Source: Cephalotus follicularis
Lineage: Eukaryota; Streptophyta; Magnoliopsida; Oxalidales; Cephalotaceae
Direction: 5' to 3'
Assembly (NCBI GenBank): GCA_001972305.1
Contig: BDDD01000272.1
Location: 186,001 to 250,000 of the forward strand
DNA: 64,000 nt
Shown: positions 33,841 to 44,790 of the stretch, piece by piece
How the letters are laid out: each line of letters opens with the position of its first letter
Numbering within the stretch: the first letter of the stretch is position 1
Made by a program: the position numbers and the translations under genes
The notes under the pieces: generated by a model
Told to the model about the DNA's origin: nothing
Databases searched by the model: none
The model's input: the letters and a program-made list of their open reading frames with translations, nothing else

Positions 33841-36800
33841 TGACTCATCAGGCTGCAGATGCTCCAGGTACATTTTTGGGTTTTCTTTCTGTTGGTAATC
33901 ATAGGGCTTTTGTGTTTTATGATACTGGATCAATACCAAGATCCTTTGTTCGGCATCTTGGGGTGCCTTCTCAGTCTCTTAATCCGGTCTTGGTTCTTTC
34001 GACCCATATGGGGACTTCTATTGTTATATCTGAGTATTTTTGTGGTTGCCCTATTACGTTCGATGACAAAATTCCTGAGGGGGACCTTCTTTCGATGGAT
34101 ATGCATGATTTTGATATGATTCTTGCCATGGATTGGTTGGATCGTCATCAAGCTTCGATCGACTGTCAGGCCAGGAGAGTTCTGTTTGGGGACGTGAATT
34201 GACCTGAGTTTGTGTATCAGGGCTCACAGCCGAGGAAGTCAGTTAAGATCATTTCAGCTCTGAAGGCTCAAAAGTTGGTGGCTAAAGGTGCTGAAGGGTT
34301 CTTAGCTATTGTGAAGGATGTCACTAAGGATGAACCTCGCCTTGAGAATTATCCTGTTGTTAGTGAATTTTCATATGTGTTTTTGAAGGAGTTACCGGGA
34401 TTGCCACCGCAACGGGAGGTTGAGTTTACCATCGAACTCATTCCCGGAGTGGGACCTGTATCCAAGGCACCATATAGGATGGCATCGCTAGAGTTGCAAG
34501 AATTGAAGGAACAGGTGCAAGAATTGTTGGACTGAGGTTTTATCCGGCCGAGTGTTTCACCGTGGGGTGCGCCAGTTTTGTTTATGAGAAAGAAGGATGG
34601 TTCTATGCGGTTGTACATTGACTACAGGGAGTTGAATCAAATCATAGTCAGAAATAAATACCCCAGATTGATGACCTGCTTGATCAACTCCAAGGTGCAA
34701 GGTATTTCTCCAAAATATATTTGAGGTCCGGATATCATCAGCTGCGAATAAGAGATGAAGATGTACCTAAGACAACTTTTCGCATACGGTATGGGCATTA
34801 CAAGTTTCTAGTGATGCCATTTGGACTTACCAATGCACCAACAGTCTTTATGGATTTGATGAATCGACTTTTCCATGAGTACCTAGATAAGTCCGTGATT
34901 GTGTTTATTGATGATATTCTGGTGTACTCTAAGTCGAGGGATGAACATGAAGAGCAACTTCGCACGGTGTTGGGGATTTTGAGGAAAAATCAACTATGCG
35001 AAGTTTTTTAAATGTGAGTTTTGGTTGTAGCGGGTGGCATTCTTGGCCCACGTGGTAACAGTGGAAGGCATCAGTGTGGATCCTGCAAAGGTTGAGGCTA
35101 TTACCAAATGGCTGAGACCCATTTCTGTGTCAGAGATGAGAAGTTTTCTAGGGTTGGCTGGTTACTATAGGTGGTTTGTGGAAGGCTTCTCCTCGATAGC
35201 CTTGCCATTGACACAGCTTTTGAGGAAATGTGCTAAATTTGTGTGGAATGAGGAATGTGAGAAGAGTTTTGATAAGTTGAAAAACGGTCTTGTATCGGCA
35301 CCAGTTCTTAGGTTACCGTCTGGGTCGAGTGGATATCAGATTTACAGTGACGCCTCCAAGAAAGGTTTGGGTTGGGTTTTGATGCGCATGGTCATGTTAT
35401 AGCTTATGCTTCGAGACAACTTAAGCCCTATGAAAAAAATTTCCCTACACATTACCTCGAGTTAGCGGCAGTGGTTTTTGCTTTGAAAATATGGAGACAT
35501 TATCTGTACGGAGAAACTTGTGACATTTTTACCGATCACAACAGTCTCAAGCACATTTTCACCCAGAAGGAACTGAATATGCGACAGAGACGATGGTTGG
35601 AGCTTCTTAAAGATAGCAATGTCAATATTCAGTATCACCCAGGTAAGGCGAATATGGTGGCTAATGTTCTTAGCAGGAATAGTTCAGGGAGTGTGGCGGC
35701 TTTTCTTACACAATCTCAGTTGGTATCAGATATGGAGCGTTTGGAGTTGAATTTGTTCATTCGGGGTTCAGAAGGTTTTGTTGCTGGTATCAATGTAGAA
35801 CCCACTCTTATATCTCAGATGAAGGTGGCTCATAGTGAGGATGGTGAATTGTGGGCTCTGACCCAGAATATGGAGGGTAAATAGTTGGAATTTCGTGTGG
35901 ATGATCATGGGGTTATATGGTTGGGTAAACAATTATGTGTGCTTGCTGATCCAAAAATCAGAGAATCCGTTTTGTCTAAGGCACACAGTGCGCCGTTCTC
36001 TTTACATCCTGGTCCTACTAAAATGTATAGAGACTTGAAGAGAAATTTCTGGTGGAATGGGATGAAGAAAGATGTAGCTAAATTTTTTGGGAGATGTTTG
36101 ATTTGTTAGCAAGTTAAGATCGAACATCAGCGAACTAGTGGGATTTTACAACCTTTGGAAATTCCTGTGTGGAAATGGGAGAGCATTATTATGGATTTTG
36201 TTATGGGGTTGCCAAGAACATTCAGGAGGAATGATGCTCTATGGGTAGTAGTGGATCAATTGACCAAATTGGCTCACTTCCTAGCTATATGAGATCTTTC
36301 AGCAGGCACACTGTGGACCGATTAGCAGAGATCTTTCAGTAGGAGATAGTGAGACTTCATGCGACGCCTATATCCATTGTATCGGATAGGGATCCCTGTT
36401 TCACTTCTAGGTTATGGAAAAGGATTTCAGAAGGCGTGGGGTCGCGGCTTAATTACAGCACAGCTTTCCACCCATAGACGGATGGACAGTCTGAGAGGAC
36501 CATCCAAACTTTAGAGGATATGTTTAGGTCTTGTGCTTTAGAATGGACTGGAAACCGGGATGAATATTTGAGTCTTGTGGAGTTTGCTTACAACAATAGT
36601 TGGCATGCTAGCATTCGGATGGCTCCTTTTAAGGCTTTGTATGGAAGGAAGTGTCGAGCTCTGGCGTGTTGGGATGAGGTAGGAGAAAGAATCATCGAAG
36701 GACCCGAGCTAGTCCATATCACTACTGAGAAAGTGACAATAGCTAGGGAAAGATTGAAGGCAGCTCAATCCCAACAAAAGAGTTATGTAAACAAACATAG

Positions 36801-37240
36801 GAGGGATTTGGAATTTAAGGCAGGTGAACATGTATTTCTGGAGGTTTCACCTTGGAAAGGAGTCTGTCGGTTTGGTTTGAAAGGGAAGTTGAGTCCTCGG
36901 TTTATAAGGCCTTTTCAAGTTTTGGAGAAGGTTGGCACAGTTGCTTATCGGTTAGCTTTGCCTCCACAGTTAGCTCATGTCCACGATGTGTTCCATGTGT
37001 CTATGCTGAGGGGTTATCAGTACCATCCCTTGCATGTGGTCCACGATCCTTTGGACAAGATTTAGGAGGATTTGTCTTGTGAAGAAGAGGCCGAAGCTAT
37101 TTTGGATCGACAAGAACGGGTTACGTGAAGTAATACCATTCCATTTGACAAGGTTTTGTGGAAGAACCATACAGAGCGAGAGGCTACGTGGGAGTTAGAA
37201 GAACATATCCGAGAGGAGTACCCTAGTTTGTTTGAGTAAG
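33841..37240 (+). pseudogene. pol: gypsy C pol with chromodomain-like end
   Basis: Protease: FYDTGSI with an intact Asp-Thr-Gly (about 33917) and MILAMDWLD, ending at a stop at 34202. RT: 34212 onward with a TGA near 34534, catalytic FIDDIL with Asp codons at 34910-34915, and a frameshift near 34990. RNase H: 35034-35680 ([10 protein letters not shown]), with a frameshift near 35390. Integrase: HHCC with H-X3-H and CLIC (about 36000-36110), a stop after it, MDFV, SDRDP, and a stop inside TDGQSER, then open 36520-37065. The C-terminal chromodomain-like part is 37066-37240 (DKVLWKNHTEREATWE), with two more stops. Domain order as in gypsy B; Tekay-like. Confidence 0.87.
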
Positions 37241-37435
37241 GTATGTGTTTATCTGTGATTTTGGGAAGAAATCTTTTTTTAGGGGGAATGGATGTAATAT
37301 CCCATTTTGTTGCGTTTGTGTTTATCTGATTGTGGTGTCTAAATGTTGAGAATTGTCATATGCTATGTGTTGTTTCGTTGGACCGTTTGATTTTGTTTCA
37401 TTAACTCTTTTATTTTTACGTTCTAGGTGTTAAGC

Positions 37436-37579
37436 GTCAACGCCCTTGCCGTAAGCGTCGACGCCTTAGCACCTGTATCAGTATTCTTTTAGTAGTGAAA
37501 TACGTCGACGCCTTAGCCATAAACGCCGACAATTTTGTTGAAAAAGAGTTAGGCGTTGACGCCTTGTTATAACGTTGAC
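37436..37579 (+). repeat. palindrome cluster, U3 of gypsy C LTR
   Basis: Pairs at 37436/37457, 37504/37525 and 37555/37574, with inner steps 21, 21 and 19 and pair distances 68 and 51. The site at 37457 is AAGCGTCGACGCCTT. This is the same three-pair layout as gypsy B and the LTR at 16860. Confidence 0.85.
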
Positions 37580-38171
37580 GCTTAAAACCAAATTTCCTGA
37601 TTTGAGTGTGGTCGGTGCGAATTTTGGCCCAATTAGGTAAGTTGATTCTAGCTAATTTGAAAATATTTGTTTCCCTTTTGTGTCAGCTGAGTTATCTGCC
37701 TATAAGGACAGCTTTAAACCAATGTGTTTTTGCCATAAAAAATCCACGTTTTTATCCTTTTAAAAACACTGTCACTGCATTGTTTTCAAAACCAGTTGCA
37801 GCCATTCTTTTGCCATCGTTCTCCTCATCATTTTCATATCATATGAAGGTATCTTTTGACAATGATTTTATTTTCGTCATATATTATTTTTTTTTTGTTG
37901 AATATAAAGTATATAGATTGTTCAAACTTTGCTGTTAATCCATGAAAACTGCTGTAAGTCATGAACCATGTTTTAAAACTTCCTGTTCATATTTTCAATC
38001 TGTAAATCCCTATGTTTATACGTTTGAATTATTTATACAGATGTTATCAAATAGAAAAGTCTTGTTTTAGAACCTATATACTACTGTTTTATGATTTACA
38101 TATCGAAACTGGATTCTGTTCATAATTGTAACTGATACATCAACGCATTTTTCAAGTTTTTAACCCAAAGA

Positions 38172-38406
38172 GTTGACGCCTATATCGTATACGTCGACAT
38201 CTGTGCATAGAAAAACTTTTTTCATCGTCTTGCATGTATATATGCGTCGACTGTTTTAGTTTCCTATCGACGCCTTAGCCAAAACCATCGACGCTTTGTT
38301 ATGAGCGTCGACACTTTTGTCGTGTATTGTCATGTTTTTGTCGACGCCTTCCTTCAGCGTCAACGCTTGAGTCGTAAGCGTCGACGCCTATGTCGTGAAT
38401 GTTGAC
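38172..38406 (+). repeat. second palindrome cluster, gypsy C LTR
   Basis: Cores at 38172/38193, 38246/38266/38287/38307 and 38340/38359/38380/38401, with steps 19-21 bp within each set. The site at 38246 (GCGTCGACTGTTT) has a left arm of one type and a right arm of another. Confidence 0.85.
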
Positions 38407-39184
38407 GATTTTCCTCCTAGAATTATGTAATCAGCGCCTGTTGTATTGTAACACGAATTGGTTTTTCTGTTTAGGGTTTCTTAACAACTGTGGTGGAGAT
38501 TAGAAGATTCTGTGTGTGCTTTGAGTAATTCTTGGGATTATTTAGTTTTGAACGACTAAGCTACGGATTCTTCGACTTTGATTATCATCCTTTGATATGG
38601 TTTGAACATAGTCAGTTTTATATTTTTATGAATAAAATTGAATATTTCTGACTTTTCAAATTCAGTTTTGATTTGTATAAATGAAATATTGATTTCATTA
38701 TTATCATCTTTTTTTAATTAATTGTGAAATTAAATGAGTTGATTTATGATTATGAAAGTATGTGCGACTTTTATCTATGCAAATATGAATCATTTGATAA
38801 TGATTTTGGAATTGTTCGGTAAACCATATATATGTTTTGAATTAATTTTTGAATAAAATTAATATTTTGAAATGGTGACATACTGAGTTGTACCCACCTA
38901 TGGGGAGTACCATAGGCATGTCCTTTCGCATATAGGCATGACACTATCTGTGGCGGTGTGATCGGTCCATGACGTTTCTTATGTTATGATATCCTTTGTG
39001 GAGGATTATGGATCCGATATGTGGTCACCTGAGTGTGACAACTATGATAAAGGCGTATGGGTCGGCCCTAGGAAGACTATGATATGTTATGTTAGGAGAA
39101 TTGATTGTGTAGTGCCGTACACGTCATTCTATATGGCATGTGGACGTCGCGAATTCCTTGCATATGTGTTTCTGATATGTTTAG

Positions 39185-39224
<40 letters not shown>
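39185..39224. repeat. (AT)n microsatellite
   Basis: About twenty AT units in the 3' half of the gypsy C LTR, absent from the matching part of the LTR at 16860. Confidence 0.95.
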
Positions 39225-39229
<5 letters not shown>

Positions 39230-39723
39230 ATGCGCAGTATGGAATGATATGTTTTGAAAGGTATGGATTGATTTTATACGATAATTTTGATGTGCTTATT
39301 AAAAGCGTAATTAAATTATTTAATTACATGAGATTTCTATTTTGAATTTTGGAAATCTTATTATCTTTTAAATTAAAGTTTACCGCTTTTACATTTTATA
39401 TTTTATATTCGTACTGAAGTTTTCTCAGCCGCGTTTTTATTTTTATGCGGCAGGTTATCAGCAGCATCCAGGCATGTGTGATGAGAGATTTACCCCTATG
39501 TCAGATGATCATTTAGGAGTTTGATCCTATTGAATAATAATTGTTTTATGGTCGCATGTGGACCGACGTCATAAACAGTTTTTTTTTGTTTTTTTGCACT
39601 TGTGTTAAGTATTTTGTGATTTCAGTTTTCGAACCACCGCGTTATTGAATAAAAGTGAATTTATGTCTTAATAAGTATTGTACGTATGTCCTGTGAACAC
39701 TCCCAACCAATAGGGGTGTTACA

Positions 39724-39756
39724 CCGTGCATACAGTAGGTCCACGCATACCATATC
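39724..39756 (-). mobile_element. 33-bp fragment of the gypsy D LTR
   Basis: This short stretch between two LTRs matches 52022-52054 in the gypsy D LTR with a few mismatches (shared word GTAGGTCCACGCATACC). It has the same orientation as the long copy, so it may be what remains of the other LTR of gypsy D. Confidence 0.55.
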
Positions 39757-40066
39757 TGTAATGACTGGAAAATTTTGTTAAAGTTATATGGAAATATGAT
39801 TGCCATTGTTAAGGTTGGAAAATATTTTATGGGTCCCGTAATATGACCCGAACGCTCAGGGGGTTCGGCGTTCCGCTCCCCGGTGAGTGGACGGGGGTTC
39901 CCGCTGCCCGGACAGTGGGCAAGGGCTCGGGGCAGCGCCCCCGAAAGAAAATTGAAATTGGCTATTTGTTTTGGACTGGAAATTTTGTTGAAGTCATTGT
40001 TATATGGTTGTTCTAGAGCTTGTAACGTGAGAAAACGTTTGGCGCATGTTTTGAAACATTGAAAGC

Positions 40067-40131
40067 GTCAACTACCAAGAAGAAGCGTCGACAGTTTACA
40101 AAGCGTCGACTGCCTATTTTAAAGTGTCGAC
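40067..40131 (+). repeat. GTCGAC sites with mixed arms
   Basis: Cores at 40067, 40087, 40105 and 40126 (steps 20, 18, 21). Arms combine AAGC on the left with CAGTTT or TGCC on the right, for example AAGCGTCGACAGTTT and AAGCGTCGACTGCC: a half-and-half form between the AAGC and CAG types. Confidence 0.82.
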
Positions 40132-40523
40132 AGTTTGCCTTGGTTATGCGGTGAAATTCCGTAAGTGTCGACTAATTTCAAGACAAACGTTTTAGCCAAA
40201 AAGTGCCAACGCGTTTAAGCGTTTTTGTCGACAGTTAAAGCCCATTTTCTTTGTTAATGAGTTTAACCGGTGACGCTTCGTGGTCTAAGCGGCAGCGCTT
40301 TGGGGCTAAAGAGGCGACTCTTAGCGCTTAACCTCCGACTCTTAAGGAATATTTCTCAAAAATTCCAGTTGTTTTGTCGTTTAGCGCATTAATAATTTTA
40401 AGAAAGGACGCGTGTCGAGCAACGGGTGGAAGGCGGTAAAAATTCTAGCCGCCTTAAGTAAAAAGACGCCACATGTCATTTTTTTATGGTGAAGAGTGAC
40501 GTGGGGCGGCTGAAGACTCTCCC

Positions 40524-40531
40524 TATAAATA
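40524..40531 (+). promoter_or_regulatory. TATA box of LTR at 39757
   Basis: TATAAATA inside CCCTATAAATAGGGAG, a small inverted repeat, 28 bp upstream of the GA-rich leader. Best TATA match in the window. Confidence 0.7.
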
Positions 40532-40985
40532 GGGAGGTAACTTCGGCAGATTTTACAGCAAGAGGAGAGAAAGAGAGAAAGAGGAGAGAAAGAGAAGAGA
40601 AAGAGAGAAAGAAGTAAAGAAAGAGGAGAAAGGAGAGGGAAAGTTCTGCTGAAATTATTTCAGTGTAGAAAAGAAGAGAAGGAGATTAAAGCAATGTAAG
40701 GAAAAAATCTTACTTTCGTCAAAGTATTTTATTCCATTTATTTTCTAAATTATTAAATGTTGTATTTTCTGATATTTTGTTATAGTTTTATTTACTAGTT
40801 AAAATTTACGAATTCGTTAAAATATTTACGTTAACTTTATTTACGAGTTTTAGCTTTCTAAATTCGTTGAGATATTTACCTTAATGTTATACTTTAATTT
40901 TTTTATCATGCTTTATGTATTCCGAAATTCTGCCAATTTTTATATGATTATATTCTACTATTACGGAAGTTATGATTTTATCATT

Positions 40986-41600
40986 TGAAGTTATCACAAG
41001 GCAGATGCTGATCCCATAGGCTGAGTGGTAAGGCAAGCATGTAGGCAACTACGCCTACTCCCTCTTCATGTCATTCCACCAAATTGAGTTTCAGATCTTG
41101 GCACATCTTGCTAATCACTGGATGTACTGAGAAACTGGAGCAATAGGACTACGACCACAGCTCATCCTTCAGCTATTTCTTGTAAAGGATAAGAACTCTA
41201 CCATGGGATCTTATCAATTCGCCACCATGAATCGAGAATTCGGGTTTGAACTCATCTTCATCATGTATTGCAGCCTTAACCACAATGCCATCCATCTTCT
41301 TTGTCTTCCATATGAGGTGCTATCCTCAATAACTCAATAAACTTAGTCTTACATTGGCTACCATCAATTTACAGCCACTTGTCGCTGCACCATTCCATTC
41401 ATTTGGCTATCATGCCATGCATCTCTCTTAAATAATCTCTAGGCTCTTCTTGAGCTGAAACAACATGTTCTACTTCTTGGGCCACACTTTCCTGTTTCCA
41501 CAATTCTATTAGCTATGGTCCGTCCAGTCGTCGGCCTGGCTCTAACTCCTCTTGCGGTTCTTCCGCGTTAACCTTCCATATTTATACCTTGTATAAGAGA
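40986..41600 (-). pseudogene. gypsy D interior remnant: Gag N-terminus fused to an integrase piece
   Basis: On the minus strand, about 41580-41290 gives a broken Gag N-terminal region (EEPRDYLREMHGMIAK). Then about 41110-41040 gives traces of the integrase zinc-binding region (SVHP, KMCQDLK). Protease, RT and RNase H between them are missing, so a large internal deletion has joined the two. All of it is frameshifted. The tract lies downstream, on the minus strand, of a primer-binding site and the long LTR to its right. Confidence 0.55.
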
Positions 41601-41762
41601 CAACAGTCAACAATCAACTTCCATAACCATAATTCCAATAAACTTATTATAACACTTATCATTTCTGCGATTCCAAATAACTCCAAATAGTACTTTATCT
41701 CCATAAATCAATCCCAATTCCCATAGCCAAGGACCCTATCCTGGCGTATCCAGAATAGGCCA

Positions 41763-41775
41763 GCTCTAAAACCAA
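41763..41775 (-). other. degenerate primer-binding site of gypsy D
   Basis: The minus strand reads TTGGTTTTAGAGC, two mismatches from the methionine-tRNA primer site TTGGTATCAGAGC. It lies directly beside the end of the minus-strand LTR. Confidence 0.6.
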
Positions 41776-42123
41776 ACTTTCACGCCCAGAACCCCAAGGG
41801 AAACCCCCAAGGTCCGACACGTGATATACTGTTCGTTCAACCCATTCAATCATATATAAACCATACTCCAAAAAATGCTATAAATTTAAAGCATTAAACA
41901 TTCATATCATGTCAACGGAAAGAATCATCCCATATAAAAACTAACTCTTAAAATGTGACGACCCGAATTCCCTTTTGTACTGTTCATGCGTACATCGTAC
42001 CATATTGCACCGTATTAGACCGTACTGATTTGTATTGAATTGAGGTATTCTAATACCTATTGATATTGTATTGACAACATGCATGTATAGTCGGTTTTTG
42101 GGCCGAGTTACAGAGAGTTGATC

Positions 42124-42146
42124 GAATTGACTATATAAGTCAATTC
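42124..42146 (+). promoter_or_regulatory. TATA box in a perfect inverted repeat (gypsy E 5' LTR)
   Basis: Arms GAATTGACT (42124-42132) and AGTCAATTC (42138-42146) are perfect complements around ATATA, so TATATAA forms the loop. A CT-rich leader follows directly. The arrangement is unchanged in the 3' LTR. Confidence 0.75.
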
Positions 42147-42173
42147 TTTCTCTTCTTACTCTCACATTTCTCA

Positions 42174-42177
<4 letters not shown>

Positions 42178-42212
<35 letters not shown>
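42178..42212 (+). repeat. (TC)n microsatellite in the leader
   Basis: Runs just after the TATA box. The 3' LTR has a shorter run at 48249-48274. Confidence 0.95.
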
Positions 42213-42216
<4 letters not shown>

Positions 42217-43498
42217 TCTCGCTCCCTCTTGATGGCAGCTCCATCTTCCACCATTGCAGCCCTGGATTGCATCTCCATCGACAAGAACAGTGATTGCAAG
42301 GATTCGATTGGTGATTAAACGACATAGAAACAGATTGAGTGATTGGAAGCTTAACTTTTGAAGCTTCAGTGATAGGTATGACTTCTTTATTGAATTTCCT
42401 ATTGCTTTATTGATTGAATGACTGAATTGCATGATTGATTGAGTGTTTGAGTGATTAAATTGAGTGAATTGAGGTTTTTAGGGTTTATAGCTAATCCTCT
42501 TTTAAAGCTAGTTTTCCACTTCTTTTCACATCGCCACTTGACCGGAGCCTCACTTGAGGTGTTCAAGTGTTTGAAAACAGTTTTAATGATTGTACTTACC
42601 GATTGATTGCTTGAGTCATGAGTGTTGCTGTGAGTCTAAGTCGGTAAAATGGACGCACGTTCTCATCCCTCCATTAGGCACCACCACTTATCGACTTTGT
42701 TTCGACATTGTATTGATACATTGATCGATTGATTGTGCCATGAGTGTCGTTGTGAGACTAAGTCGGTACGATGGCCGCACGTTCCCATTACTCCATTGGA
42801 CACCACCACTTATTGACTTTACTTAATATTGTATTGACTCGATTGATTGATTAATTGTATTGTATGGATCCTATAGAGTGACCTTGTGGTTTATGTCGGC
42901 ATGTTAGGTGGACTTTGTCCATCTATTCCATCGATCATTTCTTGTATTGTATTGTCTTGCTGACGAGCATGTGCTGACGAGCACGATTGATTGACGATTG
43001 ACACTCGCTGAGGGTCGTAGCTCCCTAACGGAATCAGTAGCTCCCTCATTTGTAGCTCATCGAGATTGTATTGGCCAAGCCATAGGCTAGAAGATCTATG
43101 TGTTCCAGACCTGATCAGCCTGAGAACCGTAGGTAGATCTCCCACCCTTTTGAAGGACTACCTTCTGTGGGATTGATCACTGGTAACTCATTTACACTGA
43201 ATTGATAACGGTCACACGCTCTATAGGATATTGATTGATTGATTAGGTGTTTCATACACCGCCATTGAGTGTCTGCCATTGATTGATTGTCTGTTATAGA
43301 TCCTATCCGTATGCTCTGTTATGGGCCACTGTCATACGGGTAGTCTGATCGCCAATTGTACATGTACATTTTCCATGTCATGCATTCATATTGTACACCG
43401 CACGTTGATATTGTATTGTTTGTCATCGATATTCCACATTATACATGCATACATGCTGCATGGGGTTTCTGCTTAGCCAGTGTGGCTAACCCCATCCT

Positions 43499-44790
43499 TT
43501 GGAGACAATTGTGTGCCACCATGGCACAGATGCATACTCTCATGGGACGCCAACAGGCTAGAGTGGAACGTAGACCAAGGAGGGAAGACATGTTGAGCCG
43601 TTTCTTAAAGTTACAGCCTCCAGCATTTGTAGGACTCCCTGATCCTACTCTTGCTGAGTCTTGGCTAACCCATCTGGAAAAGATCTTTGAAGTCATGGGA
43701 TGTGATGATGAACAGAAATTGGTATTGGCAGTGTATATGCTCCAAGGAGAAGTCAAGCACTGGTGGGCTATGGTTAATACAGATTGGACAAGGAATGGTA
43801 CAGTCCGCTCTTGGTATGCCTTCAAAAGTGAATTCTATGCAAGGTACTACCCTCAGGTAGAGATAGACAGAAGAGAGATTGAATTTGCTAACTTGGTACA
43901 AGGAAGCATGACAGTTGCTGAGTATGAGGCGAGATTCACGCAATTAGCCCGATCCGCCCCGTACTTAGTGGAAAGCCAAGAGCGTAGAGCAAAGAAGTTC
44001 CTTCGGGGACTGAGATTGGATTTTAGGAGGCAACTGACCCCCTTCGGGTTGACCTCCATATCGGATATTTCTTCCCTAGCTATGCAGCTTGAGGATATTT
44101 CAGTTAAGGCTAAACTGATGAGGAATACAGCCCGTACCAGGCCTACTCCTTCTTCTTGGCAGAGTGGTAGTGACAGTGGCAGCGCTAAATCATAGAAGAC
44201 TGATAGTAGCTCCTCACCTAGTTCTCAGGGTAGCAATCAGGGTAGCGGGAATACGTCATGTTCTTGAACAAGAGGCATATCGAGGAACGCACGCCGAGGA
44301 GACCGATCTTCAGCACCTAGTCAGGCTACACCCTCAAGATTTTCTGGGATTTGTAATCAGAGTGCTACGGTTCCTTGTGTGCATTGCCAAAAAACTAACC
44401 ATACTTCTAAGAATTGTAGATGGTTCTTGGGCCATTACTTGGTTTGTGGTGGTCCCGACCACATTGCTAGAGATTATAATCGGAGTTCTCGTCCTAGAGG
44501 ATTTGATCAGACACAGCGGGTACCGCCTCCACCAGGATCGACAGCTAGTGTACCATCTTCTTCCAGTGGGACTTCGCAGTCCAGGGGGAAGCAACCTATG
44601 AGTTCTGCTCTGACAGTTCAGGCTAGAGTGTTTGCTATGGAACCGAGTGCTGCAGTAGGGTCAGATGTTGTGATTGGAGGTACCATTCGACTCTTTCAGC
44701 TTCCAGCACGGGTTCTTATTGATCCGGGTTCATCCCATTCATTCATTGCATTGCATTTTGTCTCCCGTGTTGGGTTGAGACCCGAGTAAC
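43499..44790 (+). pseudogene. gag: gypsy E gag and protease start
   Basis: The Gag core is open to 44195 (PPAFVGLPDPTLAESWLTHL, RFTQLARSAPYLV, KKFLRGLRLDF), starting within the deletion joint, so the N-terminus is missing. A TAG near 44193 and frameshifts follow. Two zinc knuckles lie at about 44374-44480: CVHCQKTNHTSKNC is complete, while the second ends in DYNRS and lacks its final Cys. The protease motif IDPGSSHSFIA follows at about 44720, and a stop at 44790 ends this stretch. The protease has Pro after the catalytic Asp, as in gypsy B. Confidence 0.87.

Larger units (their letters stand above)
37293..39723 (+). mobile_element. 3' LTR of gypsy C
   Basis: 2431 bp from TGTAATATCCC, after the purine tract AGGGGGAATGGA, to GGGGTGTTACA. 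It contains a U3 palindrome cluster (37436-37579), a second cluster (38172-38406), an (AT)n run and a 3' part (39270-39723) nearly identical to 18080-18546. The acceptor-like TGCGGCAGGTTATC at about 39445-39458 pairs with TGTGGCAGGTTATC at about 18274-18287. No coding sequence. Confidence 0.88.
39757..40985 (+). mobile_element. LTR related to the solo LTR family, 3'-truncated
   Basis: Starts TGTAATGACTGG and follows the solo LTR at 1734 through the GGGTCCCGTAATATGACCC region and the GC-rich cassette (39851-39960). It then has palindromes (40067-40131), a strong TATA box and a long GA-rich leader (40559-40690). Similarity to LTR sequence ends near 40985, where a minus-strand gypsy remnant begins. 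Confidence 0.72.
41954..43497 (+). mobile_element. 5' LTR of gypsy E, 3' part deleted
   Basis: Aligns with 48025 to about 49553 of the 3' LTR up to GGCTAACCCCATCC. The last 350 bp or so, the primer-binding site and the start of gag are missing. The sequence passes directly into gag-like sequence at about 43499. This deletion alone would prevent priming of reverse transcription. Confidence 0.85.

Noticed and set aside
41941..42432. 163-codon minus-strand frame with Arg-Glu repeats
   Set aside because: Lies across the TATA box, (TC)n run and leader of the gypsy E LTR; the counterpart in the 3' LTR differs in frame and length.
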